Assembly (NCBI RefSeq): GCF_003725795.1
Contig: NZ_RBEE01000011.1
Location: forward strand, 124,001 to 188,000
Origin: Pedobacter jejuensis
Lineage (GTDB): Bacteria > Bacteroidota > Bacteroidia > Sphingobacteriales > Sphingobacteriaceae
Length of the DNA stretch: 64,000 nucleotides
Direction of reading: 5' to 3'
A program made the translations under genes and the position numbers. Position 1 is the stretch's first letter. Each line of letters starts with the position of its first letter. Shown one piece after another: positions 9,676 through 17,819 of this stretch. A model generated the notes under the pieces. It saw only the letters and a list, made by a program, of their open reading frames with translations. It was not told where the DNA came from and made no database searches.

Positions 9676-9709
9676 TAAAAAAAGTTGATTATTAATACAT
9701 AATCAACTT
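9676..9709 (-). terminator. Terminator supplied to tRNA-Arg by the element
   Basis: Hairpin AAGTTGATTAT ... ATAATCAACTT (9682-9709) followed on the minus strand by a T-run (A-run from 9676). It lies 17 bp past the tRNA 3' end inside the element and would end the tRNA transcript in place of the displaced one at 7841-7879. Confidence 0.65.
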
Positions 9710-9726
9710 AATAAATGTTGTAAAAG

Positions 9727-9798
9727 TGCTCTCGACGAGATTCGAACTCATATCGACGGTACCGGAAACCGTAATTCTATCCATTGAACTACGAGAGC
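9727..9798 (-). tRNA. tRNA-Arg (anticodon CCG)
   Basis: 72 nt without encoded CCA. The acceptor stem pairs GCTCTCG with CGAGAGC; the discriminator is A. The anticodon arm is ACGGT-TTCCGGT-ACCGT, giving CCG in a 7-base loop (reads CGG, Arg). The T arm is ATGAG-TTCGAAT-CTCGT with one T-G pair; the D arm is GTTC...GAAT. The 3' 17 bases form the att core of the neighbouring element, and the tRNA is intact. Confidence 0.95.
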
Positions 9799-9968
9799 AT
9801 ATGGCTGCAAATATAGAAAATCAAAATGTTACTTTCCTTTAATATTTAGCCTAAAATAAACGATAGTTTTTTGATGATAATTTAAAATCCCTTTGGAAAA
9901 CTAAACAAATAGCAAAAGCTTACCCAATTCTTGTTTTACTTAAAATTAACCTACTGTTAACGGCAAAA

Positions 9969-10000
9969 TTGGCTTTTTTAGAAATAAAAATGCACCTTTG
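9969..10000 (+). promoter_or_regulatory. Candidate Bacteroidota promoter of mgtE
   Basis: TTGG at 9969-9972, a 20-base spacer and CACCTTTG at 9993-10000, close to the TTTG-N19-TAnnTTTG consensus with a poor first half of the minus-7 box. The start codon lies 49 bp further on. Confidence 0.35.
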
Positions 10001-10048
10001 CGAACCGCTCATAAAGGTTTAGGCATGTAATAAAATATTTTGTTGTGT

Positions 10049-11425
10049 ATGGAAGAATTGGTTGTAGATGAAGTTCAGGAACTGCTCGAAAAAGATAATG
10101 ATAAAGCATTAAAGCAATATCTCGATGCGCTGAATATTTCTGATGTAGAAGAACTTATTGATGAACTTCCACAGTATGCAGCCAAATTTATCGATACAAT
10201 TTCTTTAAACAGAGCAGTTAACGTTTTCAGGATTCTGGATTTTCCTACTCAGGAAAGGATTATAAAAAAACTTTCAGGCAATAAGCTAAATCAAATTATA
10301 AAAGATTTACCTCCTGATGATCGTACAGCACTTTTTAGTGAGTTAAAAGGCGATGTAGTAAAGAAGATGATTACCCTTCTTCCTCCAGAAGAGCGTAAAG
10401 AATCACTAGCACTTTTAGGTTACAAAGAAGATAGTATTGGTCGTTTGATGACGCCAGATTATATCGCGGTGAAGCCCGAATGGTCGATTTCAAGAGTACT
10501 TTCACATATCAGAAGATACGGTAAAAACTCAGAAACCATCGATGTTGTTTACGTAATTGATAAAGACGGTATTTTGCTTGATGACATTAGAATTCGCGAA
10601 GTTTTATTGGCAGATCCTGATGCAATTATTGGCGAGCTTACCGACAAAAGATTTATCGCTTTAAAAGCAAACGACCCGCAGGAAGATGCGATTAACATTT
10701 TCAGGATGAACAACCGTGTAGCATTGCCGGTTGTGGATGAAGGTAATATACTTTTGGGAATTGTTACGGTTGATGATATACTTTGGATTGCTAACGAGGA
10801 ATATACTGAGGATATGCATAAAATCGGTGGTACCGCTGCATTGGATGAACCTTACCTCGATACATCTATATTTAATCTGGTTAGGAAGCGGGTAGGTTGG
10901 CTGGCCATTTTAATGCTTGGTGAAATGCTTACGGCAACTGCAATGGGCTTTTTTGAAGGACAAATTCATAAAGCTACCGTATTGGCTTTATTCATTCCGC
11001 TAATTATTTCTTGCGGTGGAAATAGTGGTTCGCAGGCATCTACACTAATTATTCAGGCAATGGCCTTAGGCGAAGTAACCATTAAAGATTGGTGGCGGGT
11101 GATGAATAGAGAAATTAGCTCGGGTTTTTTATTGGGTTTTTCTTTGGGGGTTATAGGCTTTTTAAGAATTTTTTTCTGGCACCTGGCCTGGCCAAATACT
11201 TATGGAGAACATTGGCTTTTAATTGCTTTTACGATAAGCGTCTCACTGGTTTTTGTAGTACTTTGGGGTTCATTAAGCGGCTCAATGCTTCCAATATTGC
11301 TTAAAAGACTCGGTGCCGATCCAGCAACATCATCAGCGCCTTTTGTAGCAACACTGGTTGATGTTACCGGATTAATTATATATTTCAGTTTTGCAGTTTT
11401 ATTTTTAAAAGGCGTATTGCTCTAA
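10049..11425 (+). CDS. mgtE: Magnesium transporter MgtE
   Basis: 458 residues, inner membrane. The order is typical: an N-terminal helical solenoid (residues ~5-130 with repeated LPPD/LPPEERK turns), a tandem CBS pair (~135-255: GRLMTPDYIAVKPEW, then NRVALPVVDEGNILLGIVTV), then five membrane segments from ~285 with the conserved GGNSGSQAS and ATLVDVTGLIIYF segments of the pore domain. It imports Mg2+ (and possibly Co2+) and is gated by Mg2+ bound at the CBS interface. A TTG three codons upstream (10040) could extend it, but ATG 10049 is more credible. A HAD hydrolase gene follows after 9 bp. Confidence 0.93.
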   Translation: MEELVVDEVQELLEKDNDKALKQYLDALNISDVEELIDELPQYAAKFIDTISLNRAVNVFRILDFPTQERIIKKLSGNKLNQIIKDLPPDDRTALFSELKGDVVKKMITLLPPEERKESLALLGYKEDSIGRLMTPDYIAVKPEWSISRVLSHIRRYGKNSETIDVVYVIDKDGILLDDIRIREVLLADPDAIIGELTDKRFIALKANDPQEDAINIFRMNNRVALPVVDEGNILLGIVTVDDILWIANEEYTEDMHKIGGTAALDEPYLDTSIFNLVRKRVGWLAILMLGEMLTATAMGFFEGQIHKATVLALFIPLIISCGGNSGSQASTLIIQAMALGEVTIKDWWRVMNREISSGFLLGFSLGVIGFLRIFFWHLAWPNTYGEHWLLIAFTISVSLVFVVLWGSLSGSMLPILLKRLGADPATSSAPFVATLVDVTGLIIYFSFAVLFLKGVLL

Positions 11426-11434
11426 ATCAATTTT

Positions 11435-12055
11435 ATGGAAAATCAAGCTAAAATCACAACACTTTTTACCGATATCGGTGGCGTACTTTTAACCAATGGC
11501 TGGGATAGAAAGGCTAGGGGTGAAGCTGCGGTGCTTTTCAATTTAGATTCTGTAGAAGTTGAAGAACGCCATCATCTGACTTTTGATACTTACGAAGTAG
11601 GTAAAATCACTTTGGATGAGTATTTAGAACGTTTGGTTTTTTACGAAGAACGTACTTTTTCTTACGATGATTTTAAAGAATTCATGTTCAAAAAATCGCT
11701 TCCGTACCCGGAGATGATACAGTTGATTTGCGATTTAAAGAAAAAGTATAATTTAAAAGTTGCGGTGATAAGCAACGAGGGCAGAGAATTAAATCAATAT
11801 CGAATTAATACTTTCAAGCTAAATGAATTTGTTGATTTCTTTGTTTCATCAAGTTTTGTTCATTTTCGCAAACCAGACGCCGATATCTTTAAAGTTGCTA
11901 TCGATATTTCGCAAAGTGATGTTGCCACAAGTTTGTATATAGATGATAGAATGCTTTTTGTACAGGTTGCAGAAGGATTAGGTTTGCAAGGGATACATCA
12001 TACAGATTATGAAGATACAAAAGCACAATTGAAGGCATTTGGTTTGGAGGTTTAA
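11435..12055 (+). CDS. HAD-superfamily hydrolase (HAD-IA, YihX-like)
   Basis: 206 residues. Motif I is FTDIGGVLL with nucleophile Asp-13; the usual second Asp is Gly, as in the DLGxV subgroup (YihX and epoxide-hydrolase N-domains). Motif II is VAVISNEG, motif III is the Lys in FRKPDADIF, motif IV is LYIDDR. The helical cap (residues ~20-90) is a small C1 type. Likely a phosphatase of a small phosphorylated metabolite; the substrate cannot be read. Nine bp after mgtE, so probably co-transcribed. Confidence 0.85.
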   Translation: MENQAKITTLFTDIGGVLLTNGWDRKARGEAAVLFNLDSVEVEERHHLTFDTYEVGKITLDEYLERLVFYEERTFSYDDFKEFMFKKSLPYPEMIQLICDLKKKYNLKVAVISNEGRELNQYRINTFKLNEFVDFFVSSSFVHFRKPDADIFKVAIDISQSDVATSLYIDDRMLFVQVAEGLGLQGIHHTDYEDTKAQLKAFGLEV

Positions 12056-12074
12056 TCTTCAAAACAACATATTT

Positions 12075-12709
12075 GATAGTCTAAGAAATTCCTAACCATA
12101 AACTGTGGTTTTTCAAATAAATCCTCCGTGATTTCTGTGTTTCTGTGGCAAAAAACGCCCATAAAAAAAGCTGCCTTTCTGAGGCAGCTCTAGTTTGCGT
12201 CACCCTGAATTTATTTCAGGGTCTTTATAGCAGGAAAGATGCTGAAATAAATTCAGCAAGACGTGTGTTACAAGCAATACGGCAATAAAACATCAAAATA
12301 TTAAGTTTAAAATTCGAACTCATTTTTTTAGATAGCCTAAGAAATTCCCAACCATAAACTGTGGTTTTTCAAATAAATCCTCCGTGATTTCTGTGTTTCT
12401 GCGGCAAAAATTGCCCATAAAAAAAGCTGCCTTTTTTAGGCAGCTCTAGTTTGCGTCACCCTGAATTTATTTCAGGGTCGTTATTGCAGGAAAGATGCTG
12501 AAATAAATTCAGCAAGACGTATCGTACAAGCAATACGGCAATAAAATATCAAAATATTAAGTTTAAAATTCAAACTCAGGTTTTTAGATAGTCCAAGAAA
12601 TTCCCTACCATAAATCGTGGTTTTTCAAATAAATTCTCTGTGATTTCTGTGTTTCTGTGGCAAAAAATGCCCATAAAAAAAGCTGCCTTTTTGAGGCAGC
12701 TCTAAACAA
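12075..12709. repeat. Tandem array, 256-bp period, about 2.5 copies
   Basis: Copies begin at 12075, 12331 and 12587 (each GATAGYC-AAGAAATTCC), exactly 256 bp apart; the third stops after the hairpin. Each unit carries a dispersed CTGTGTTTCTGYGGC segment and an AGCTGCC ... GGCAGCT hairpin (12169, 12425, 12681). The first two units also carry a double-hairpin element (ACCCTGAA/TTCAGGGT then GCTGAA/TTCAGC). The array fills the convergent gap between the HAD gene and ychF; there is no coding potential. Confidence 0.9.
12675..12701 (-). terminator. Terminator of ychF
   Basis: Hairpin AGCTGCC-TTTTTGA-GGCAGCT at 12681-12701, followed on the minus strand by a T-run, 22 bp after the ychF stop. Two more copies of the same hairpin lie 256 and 512 bp further downstream within the tandem array. 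Confidence 0.75.
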
Positions 12710-12722
12710 TTCGTTTTAATCA

Positions 12723-13817
12723 CTAAACATTAAACCTAAAATGCATAATATCACCATCTTCAACGATGTATGTTTTGCCTTCTACGCCTAATTTACCAGC
12801 TTCTTTACAAGCATTTTCCGAACCTAAGGTTACAAAATCATTGTATTTTATTACTTCAGCACGGATAAATCCTTTTTCAAAATCTGTATGAATAACACCA
12901 GCCGCTTGAGGTGCTGTAAAACCTTTGGTAATTGTCCACGCTCTAACTTCTTGTACACCAGCAGTAAAATACGTGTATAAGTTTAATAATTTATAAGCTG
13001 TTCTGATTAATTTATTCACGCCAGATTCTGTTAAGCCTAAATCTGCTAAAAACTCCTCACGTTCTTCGTAGCTATCCAATTCAGCAATTTCTGATTCTAT
13101 TTTTGCAGAAATTACCAGTACTTCAGCTTTTTCATCGGCTACATTTGCTTTAACCAAATCAACATATTTGTTTCCGGTTAGTACCGAAGCTTCATCAACA
13201 TTACAAACGTACATTACCGGTTTTTGCGTCAATAAACCCAAATCCTCGATGTAATCAAAATCATCTTGAGGCAGGTTTGCAGTACGAATGGATTTTCCAC
13301 TTTCTAAATGGGCTTTTACAACAGTTAAAATGTCAAAGGTGCGTTTTGCATCTTTATCGGTTTTAGCCATTTTTTCTACCTTTTGAATTCGTTTATCAAC
13401 GGTATCCAAATCTTTCAATTGCAATTCGGTATCGATAATTTCTTTATCACGAATTGGGTCAACGGAACCATCAACGTGAATTACATTACCATCATCAAAA
13501 CAACGTAAAACATGGATTATTGCATTTGTAGCACGGATGTTTCCTAAAAACTGATTGCCTAAGCCTTCACCTTTGGATGCACCTTTAACTAAACCAGCGA
13601 TATCAACTATCTCAATTGTATTTGGCTGAACTTTATTCGGTTTCACCAATTCTGCAAGTTTTGTCAATCTTTCATCGGGCACAGTAATTACGCCAACATT
13701 GGGCTCAATTGTACAGAACGGAAAGTTTGCCGCTTGTGCTTTTGCATTTGATAAACAATTAAAAAGTGTCGATTTACCCACATTTGGTAAGCCAACTATA
13801 CCACATTGTAATGCCAT
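12723..13817 (-). CDS. ychF: Redox-regulated ATPase YchF (OBG-like)
   Basis: 364 residues, the normal family length. G1 is GLPNVGKS (9-16), followed by the switch region FPFCTIEPNVG and G3 in VDIAGLVKGASKGEGLGNQF. The G4 position reads NVDEAS rather than NKxD, the known basis of ATP over GTP preference. A central coiled-coil insert and a C-terminal TGS domain (WTITKGFTAPQAAGVIHTDF) follow. A cytosolic, ribosome-associated P-loop ATPase with a role in translation and stress. Start ATG at 13817; the upstream region is packed with short tandem repeats. Confidence 0.95.
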   Translation of the reverse strand: MALQCGIVGLPNVGKSTLFNCLSNAKAQAANFPFCTIEPNVGVITVPDERLTKLAELVKPNKVQPNTIEIVDIAGLVKGASKGEGLGNQFLGNIRATNAIIHVLRCFDDGNVIHVDGSVDPIRDKEIIDTELQLKDLDTVDKRIQKVEKMAKTDKDAKRTFDILTVVKAHLESGKSIRTANLPQDDFDYIEDLGLLTQKPVMYVCNVDEASVLTGNKYVDLVKANVADEKAEVLVISAKIESEIAELDSYEEREEFLADLGLTESGVNKLIRTAYKLLNLYTYFTAGVQEVRAWTITKGFTAPQAAGVIHTDFEKGFIRAEVIKYNDFVTLGSENACKEAGKLGVEGKTYIVEDGDIMHFRFNV

Positions 13818-13822
13818 TTATA

Positions 13823-13975
13823 TTATATTGATTTACGATTATATTGATTTACGTTTTTGGTTGTTCGTTTTTAGTTTTTGGTTGTTCGTTGTTCGTTTTT
13901 AGCTAAACCTAGCTCTTCGCTTTCAGCCTTTCACCTTTCACCTTTCACCTTTCACCTTTCACCTTTCACCTTTTT
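13823..13975. repeat. Three short tandem repeats upstream of ychF
   Basis: Two copies of TTATATTGATTTACG (13823-13837, 13839-13853), two copies of TTTTTGGTTGTTCG (13854, 13875), then six perfect CCTTTCA heptamers (13927-13968) plus a partial. They occupy most of the divergent gap between ychF and the membrane-protein gene at 14068. Confidence 0.9.
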
Positions 13976-14020
13976 CAGGCGGCAAAGATAAGCTTTTAAA
14001 CCTTTATTTTAAGTCAGCAA

Positions 14021-14052
14021 TTTGTGGCTAATGGATATTTTATCTAAGTTTA
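14021..14052 (+). promoter_or_regulatory. Candidate promoter of the DUF5362-like gene
   Basis: TTTG at 14021-14024, a 20-base spacer and TAAGTTTA at 14045-14052 (one mismatch to TAnnTTTG). This places the start codon (14068) about 15 bp after the box. Confidence 0.35.
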
Positions 14053-14067
14053 TCCAAAATTATAAAA

Positions 14068-14532
14068 ATGAGCATGGAAGATTTGGAGCAAACGCCTCAG
14101 GAAGTAAAATTAATAGTAACAGAAGAAATGAGAAGTTACATTTATGAAATTTCGAAGTGGGCAAGGTTTTTATCCATCATTGGTTTCATTTTAGCTGCTT
14201 TTTTAATTATTGGTTCTTTCGGAATTGGTGCTGCAATAACAGCAAATCCTGCTATGGTAGCACAGCTTGGTCCGTTGGCTGGTGCAGGTGCAATTGGCAT
14301 AACTATATTTTATCTCCTTTTAGCGCTAATGTATTTTTACCCTAGTTTGTTACTTTTTAGGTTTTCAAATAAAGGTAAACAGGGTATTTTGTATGGCGAC
14401 CAAGAAAGTTTAAACGATGCCATGATGAATATGAAATCATTATTTAAGTTTTGGGGAATATTCACGATTGTAATTATGATTTGCTATTTCCTTTTTATGT
14501 TGCTTTTTGCAGCAAGCATGGTTAAAGCTTAA
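14068..14532 (+). CDS. DUF5362-like small membrane protein
   Basis: 154 residues with three strong hydrophobic segments: ~33-55 (FLSIIGFILAAFLIIGSFG), ~66-96 and ~128-150. A polar N-terminus with VTEEMRSYIYEISKWARFL and a loop FRFSNKGKQGILYGDQESL between helices two and three match the DUF5362 pattern I recall. Function is unknown; inner membrane expected. Converges with the broken beta-lactamase-like gene, whose stop is the next base. A second Met at residue 3 is an equally possible start. Confidence 0.7.
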   Translation: MSMEDLEQTPQEVKLIVTEEMRSYIYEISKWARFLSIIGFILAAFLIIGSFGIGAAITANPAMVAQLGPLAGAGAIGITIFYLLLALMYFYPSLLLFRFSNKGKQGILYGDQESLNDAMMNMKSLFKFWGIFTIVIMICYFLFMLLFAASMVKA

Positions 14533-15445
14533 TTATTTAAAATATTTCTGCATACCATCTGGTTGTTTCCAGCCGAAATTCGGCTCGTAATGGTTCCATA
14601 AAAGATTGCTAAGTTTCCTTATCATAACCCAACCTTCGTTACTATAATTCCACGAGGTATCTTTTTGGTTTTTTGTTGTAATACAGAAAACATAATCACC
14701 ATGTGGTGCATTAACCAGTAAAACCTCCGACGGGCGGCATCAACAGCGCCCGATTTGGATGCAACTTGTACTGTAGGAGGAATTTGAGATAGCGCCTCCG
14801 TATCCCAGTAAATGCGGATTAAATTTCTGTAAATCCTCTCTGATGCTGCTGGATTTATCATTTTACCATCTCTAATTAAGATTAGTAGAGTTGCCATTTC
14901 TTTAGGCGTTGTTTGGCCCCAACCGTATTTTTTCTGGTATTGGCTTCTGCCAGGTGTGCGAGAATTAACCCTTGTATTTTTAAACCATTGCTATCCATAA
15001 CAGCATTAATCGCAGTTCCTGTTCCGGCTAAAAGTTGCGACCATAAACTTGCTGTGTTATCGCTAGTGGTTATCATCAGCATTAAATCCTTACTAAGCGC
15101 AATTTTTTCACTGTCTTTAAATGAACCTAAAATATCTTCACCAGCATAAAGCAAGCTATCACAATACATTAGCTCGCTATGATAATCAAGCTCACCCTGC
15201 TCAATTTTATTAAATATCCCACAGGTAATGGGCACTTTAATCATGCTAGCGGTTGGGAAAATCGCATCGGCGTTTATTGAAGCTATTTTGCCAGTTTTTA
15301 GATTTTTAACATAAATACCAACATCGCCATTGAAGCCTCTTACCAATTCATTTAACTTCAATTGAAGTTTTTTATCAATTTTTTCTTGTCCGAATGAATA
15401 TAGAGATGCAATTACTATGAATAATAACAGAAAGGTTTTCTTCAT
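14533..15445 (-). pseudogene. Class A beta-lactamase-like serine hydrolase with two frameshifts
   Basis: Read across two single-base losses, the gene gives ~304 residues, a normal class A length. Frame 1 (from 15445) carries signal peptide MKKTFLLLFIVIASLYSFGQ, TASMIKVP (active Ser and Lys) and TTSDNTAS (SDN motif). After a 5-A run (14977-14981) the frame must shift to continue NTRVNSRTPGR ... YGWGQTTPKEMATLL, then SKSGAVDAAR (the KTG-box equivalent). Near 14725-14730 a second shift restores EVLLVNAPHGDYVF to a stop at 14533-14535. The omega loop lacks a plain ExxLN, so this may be a beta-lactamase-related hydrolase and not a drug-degrading enzyme. Genuine decay or sequence errors cannot be separated here. 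Confidence 0.8.
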
Positions 15446-15471
15446 AAAGGAAGATTTAAAGATAAAATAAA

Positions 15472-15497
15472 AAAGTCTCGATTTTCATCGAGACTTT
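15472..15497 (-). terminator. Terminator of the DUF3276 / ABC exporter pair
   Basis: Hairpin AAAGTCTCGA ... TCGAGACTTT with a short loop, followed on the minus strand by TTTTATTTTATC. It lies 22 bp after the DUF3276 stop. Confidence 0.75.
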
Positions 15498-15518
15498 GAT
15501 TATTGAAATTGTATATAC

Positions 15519-15842
15519 TTAAAAAGAAAAATCGTCATTAGGTTTGGTGCTGTGTTCTCCATTTTCAGAGTATTCATAGCGCTTTTCAACAACATCCTGG
15601 TGAGTTTTAATGTATTCAACAGTTTCGGTTAGGCCTTCTGCAAATTTTTCGAAATCTTCTTTGTATAAAAAGATTTTATGTTTTACAAATACTCCGTCTT
15701 CTAATCTTTTCTTGCTCTCGGTAACTGTTAAATAATAATCACCTGAACGAGTAGCCTTCACGTCGAAAAAATAAGTTCTCTTACCTGCTCTTACTTTCTT
15801 TGAAAAAACTTCTTCTCTCTCTTTATTGTCGAATTCTCCCAT
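15519..15842 (-). CDS. DUF3276 protein (PUR-alpha-like nucleic-acid-binding)
   Basis: 107 residues from ATG 15842 (MGEFDNKEREEVFSKK), the usual start for this Bacteroidota/spirochaete family; the open frame continues 25 codons further upstream without family similarity. Core segments VRAGKRTYFFDVKATRSGDYYL and KHKIFLYKEDFEKFAEGL form a PUR repeat; related Borrelia protein binds DNA/RNA. The acidic tail EYSENGEHSTKPNDDFSF is typical. Probably binds single-stranded nucleic acid and may regulate expression. Directly downstream of the ABC exporter gene. Confidence 0.85.
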   Translation of the reverse strand: MGEFDNKEREEVFSKKVRAGKRTYFFDVKATRSGDYYLTVTESKKRLEDGVFVKHKIFLYKEDFEKFAEGLTETVEYIKTHQDVVEKRYEYSENGEHSTKPNDDFSF

Positions 15843-15920
15843 GGTTGGTATTGATGTTGGTTTTTGGTTTCGGTAAATATAAAGCAAATATTTAAAGTTC
15901 AAAATAGAATTTAACACAAA

Positions 15921-17711
15921 TTAACTACTTCTGGTTTCTTCTTCTAAAAGTTGGTTGTGGTATAGTTCTGCATAGTTACCATTTAAGCTAAGCAATTCAT
16001 TATGTGTTCCTTGTTCTATAACTTTTCCATCATCCAATACCAGAATTTTATCAGCATTCTTAATTGTTGAAATTCTGTGTGCAATTAAAATGCTGGTTTT
16101 ACCATTCATTATTTTACCTAAATTTTGCAAAATTTCTTCTTCCGTTCGGGTATCCACAGCTGAGAGACAATCATCAAATATTAAAATTTTTGGCGATTTA
16201 ATTAAAGCTCTTGCAATCGATACACGCTGCTTTTGCCCGCCTGAAAGTGTTATCCCGCGTTCGCCAAGCATGGTTTCGAATTTTTCATCGAAATCAATAA
16301 TGTTGTGATAAACCGATGCGTTCTTTGCTGCATCATATACTTCATCATCTGTAACAGTATCTAAACCAAATGCAATGTTGTTCTTAATTGTATCAGAGAA
16401 AAGGAAAACTTCCTGAGGCACAAAACCAATCTGGCTGCGATAGTTTTTTAGATTTAGCAATTTTAAATTTTCTCCATCAATAATAATCGTACCGTTTTCT
16501 ACATCATACATACGCATTATTAAATTGGCTAATGTAGATTTTCCTGAACCAGTTTTACCAATTATGGCTACAAACTCACCATTTTTAATGTCGAAGCTAA
16601 CATTTTTTAATGCTTCAATACCTGTATCAGGATAGGTAAAACTCACATTTTTAAAGCTAATGTTTCCATTTAAGGTTTTTTCTTCTGAGTTGGTAGATTG
16701 AATATCAGAAGGGATATCTAAAAACTCATTAATCCTTTTCTGCGATGCGGCCGCACGTTGAATGAGTGATGTAACCCATCCGAGCATGGTTACCGGAAAT
16801 GTTAATTGATTGATATAAATAATAAATTCGGCAATGTTTCCAGCTGTTATACTGCCGTTCATTACTTGGATACCACCAATGTAAATTGTTAGAATGGTGC
16901 TTAAACCAATTAATAAAAGCATTGTGGGGTAAAATAATGCCGAAACCTTTACCAAACCCATCGAATCTTTTTTATACTCGTTACTTTGGGCTTCGAACAT
17001 GTTTCTGGTGTAATCTTCACGAACGTATGATTTGATAATTCTTATACCTGAAAACCGTTCCTGAACAAAGCTTGAAAGATCTGATAAGCGTTCCTGAATT
17101 CTTCCGCTTTTCTTAAAAATTAAAGTATTTACATAATAGATAATGATAACAAGGAAAGGAAGTGGTAAAAGGCAATAAATGGCAAGTTTTGAATTCACAT
17201 CAAACATCGACCAAATGATTAGCACCGATAAAACAAAAGTGTTTATGGTGTACATGATGGCTGGCCCGACATACATTCTAACTCGATTTACATCCTCAGT
17301 AGCCCTATTCATCAAATCGCCGGTATTATTTCTACGATAAAAAGCTAAACTCAATTTTTGATAGTGCTGGTAAATATCGTTTTTCATATCAAACTCAATG
17401 TGCCTCGACATAAGAATGATAGTTTGGCGCATAAAAAACAGAAACAGACCCCGAAGTATGTACAGCAGGATTACCAAAAGGCCAAAATATAAAAGGCTAT
17501 TGCTAAAAATATCGTAAATAACTTGCTGACGGTCAAAACCATTAAATAGATTGTAAATCTGGATGTTTTCTGTAATTAAATCGAATGCATAACCGATAAC
17601 CTGGGCAGGTACAACACCAAAAATGTTAGATATTACAACGAAAATGCTTCCCGGAATTATCCACCATTTATATTTAAGGAAGTATTTATTTAAACGACTC
17701 AGGTGTTTCAT
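15921..17711 (-). CDS. ABC exporter half-transporter (MdlB/BmrA-like multidrug/lipid type)
   Basis: 596 residues with a six-helix membrane domain (1-325) fused to an ATPase (350-590). Walker A is GKTGSGKST (385-393), the signature LSGGQ (489-493), Walker B ILIFDD with Asp-513, and the switch histidine His-545 in LIAHR. The catalytic glutamate after Walker B is Asp-514, giving DDCLSAVD. This is the exchange seen in the degenerate site of heterodimeric exporters, but no partner gene adjoins. Acts as a dimer in the inner membrane and exports lipids or drugs; the substrate is unknown. Start ATG 17711, divergent from leucine dehydrogenase. Confidence 0.9.
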   Translation of the reverse strand: MKHLSRLNKYFLKYKWWIIPGSIFVVISNIFGVVPAQVIGYAFDLITENIQIYNLFNGFDRQQVIYDIFSNSLLYFGLLVILLYILRGLFLFFMRQTIILMSRHIEFDMKNDIYQHYQKLSLAFYRRNNTGDLMNRATEDVNRVRMYVGPAIMYTINTFVLSVLIIWSMFDVNSKLAIYCLLPLPFLVIIIYYVNTLIFKKSGRIQERLSDLSSFVQERFSGIRIIKSYVREDYTRNMFEAQSNEYKKDSMGLVKVSALFYPTMLLLIGLSTILTIYIGGIQVMNGSITAGNIAEFIIYINQLTFPVTMLGWVTSLIQRAAASQKRINEFLDIPSDIQSTNSEEKTLNGNISFKNVSFTYPDTGIEALKNVSFDIKNGEFVAIIGKTGSGKSTLANLIMRMYDVENGTIIIDGENLKLLNLKNYRSQIGFVPQEVFLFSDTIKNNIAFGLDTVTDDEVYDAAKNASVYHNIIDFDEKFETMLGERGITLSGGQKQRVSIARALIKSPKILIFDDCLSAVDTRTEEEILQNLGKIMNGKTSILIAHRISTIKNADKILVLDDGKVIEQGTHNELLSLNGNYAELYHNQLLEEETRSS

Positions 17712-17787
17712 ACTTCACAAACTTAGCCAATGCGAAACAAATTTTGTTATAGTTTAGTTAAAATCATGTAATAATGGTTTTTTATTT

Positions 17788-17795
17788 TATTTTTG
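17788..17795 (+). promoter_or_regulatory. Minus-7 box of the leucine dehydrogenase promoter
   Basis: TATTTTTG matches TAnnTTTG exactly. It overlaps an in-frame TTG (17793), so that TTG cannot be the translation start if this box is used; ATG 17820 then has a ~18-nt leader. No good minus-33 box is seen. Confidence 0.5.
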
Positions 17796-17819
17796 CAGCA
17801 GGTTAGCCGAACGTTCATT

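Larger units (their letters stand above)
7884..9743. mobile_element. Remnant integrative element in tRNA-Arg, flanked by 18-bp att repeats
   Basis: Identical 18-bp sequences GTGCTCTCGACGAGATTC lie at 7884-7901 and 9726-9743. The right copy is the 3' end of the tRNA-Arg gene (acceptor strand, discriminator and part of the T arm); the left copy is a detached duplicate. This is the usual footprint of tyrosine-integrase insertion into a tRNA 3' end. The ~1.86-kb interval holds an integrase N-terminal fragment next to the tRNA-side repeat, an XRE-like regulator and a secreted protein of unknown function. No catalytic integrase domain or conjugation gene remains, so it appears decayed and immobile on its own. 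Confidence 0.75.

Noticed and set aside
7884-9743. Functional phage or defence island at tRNA-Arg
   Set aside because: Only a regulator, a secreted unknown and an integrase fragment are present; no phage, toxin-antitoxin or nuclease genes are recognisable.
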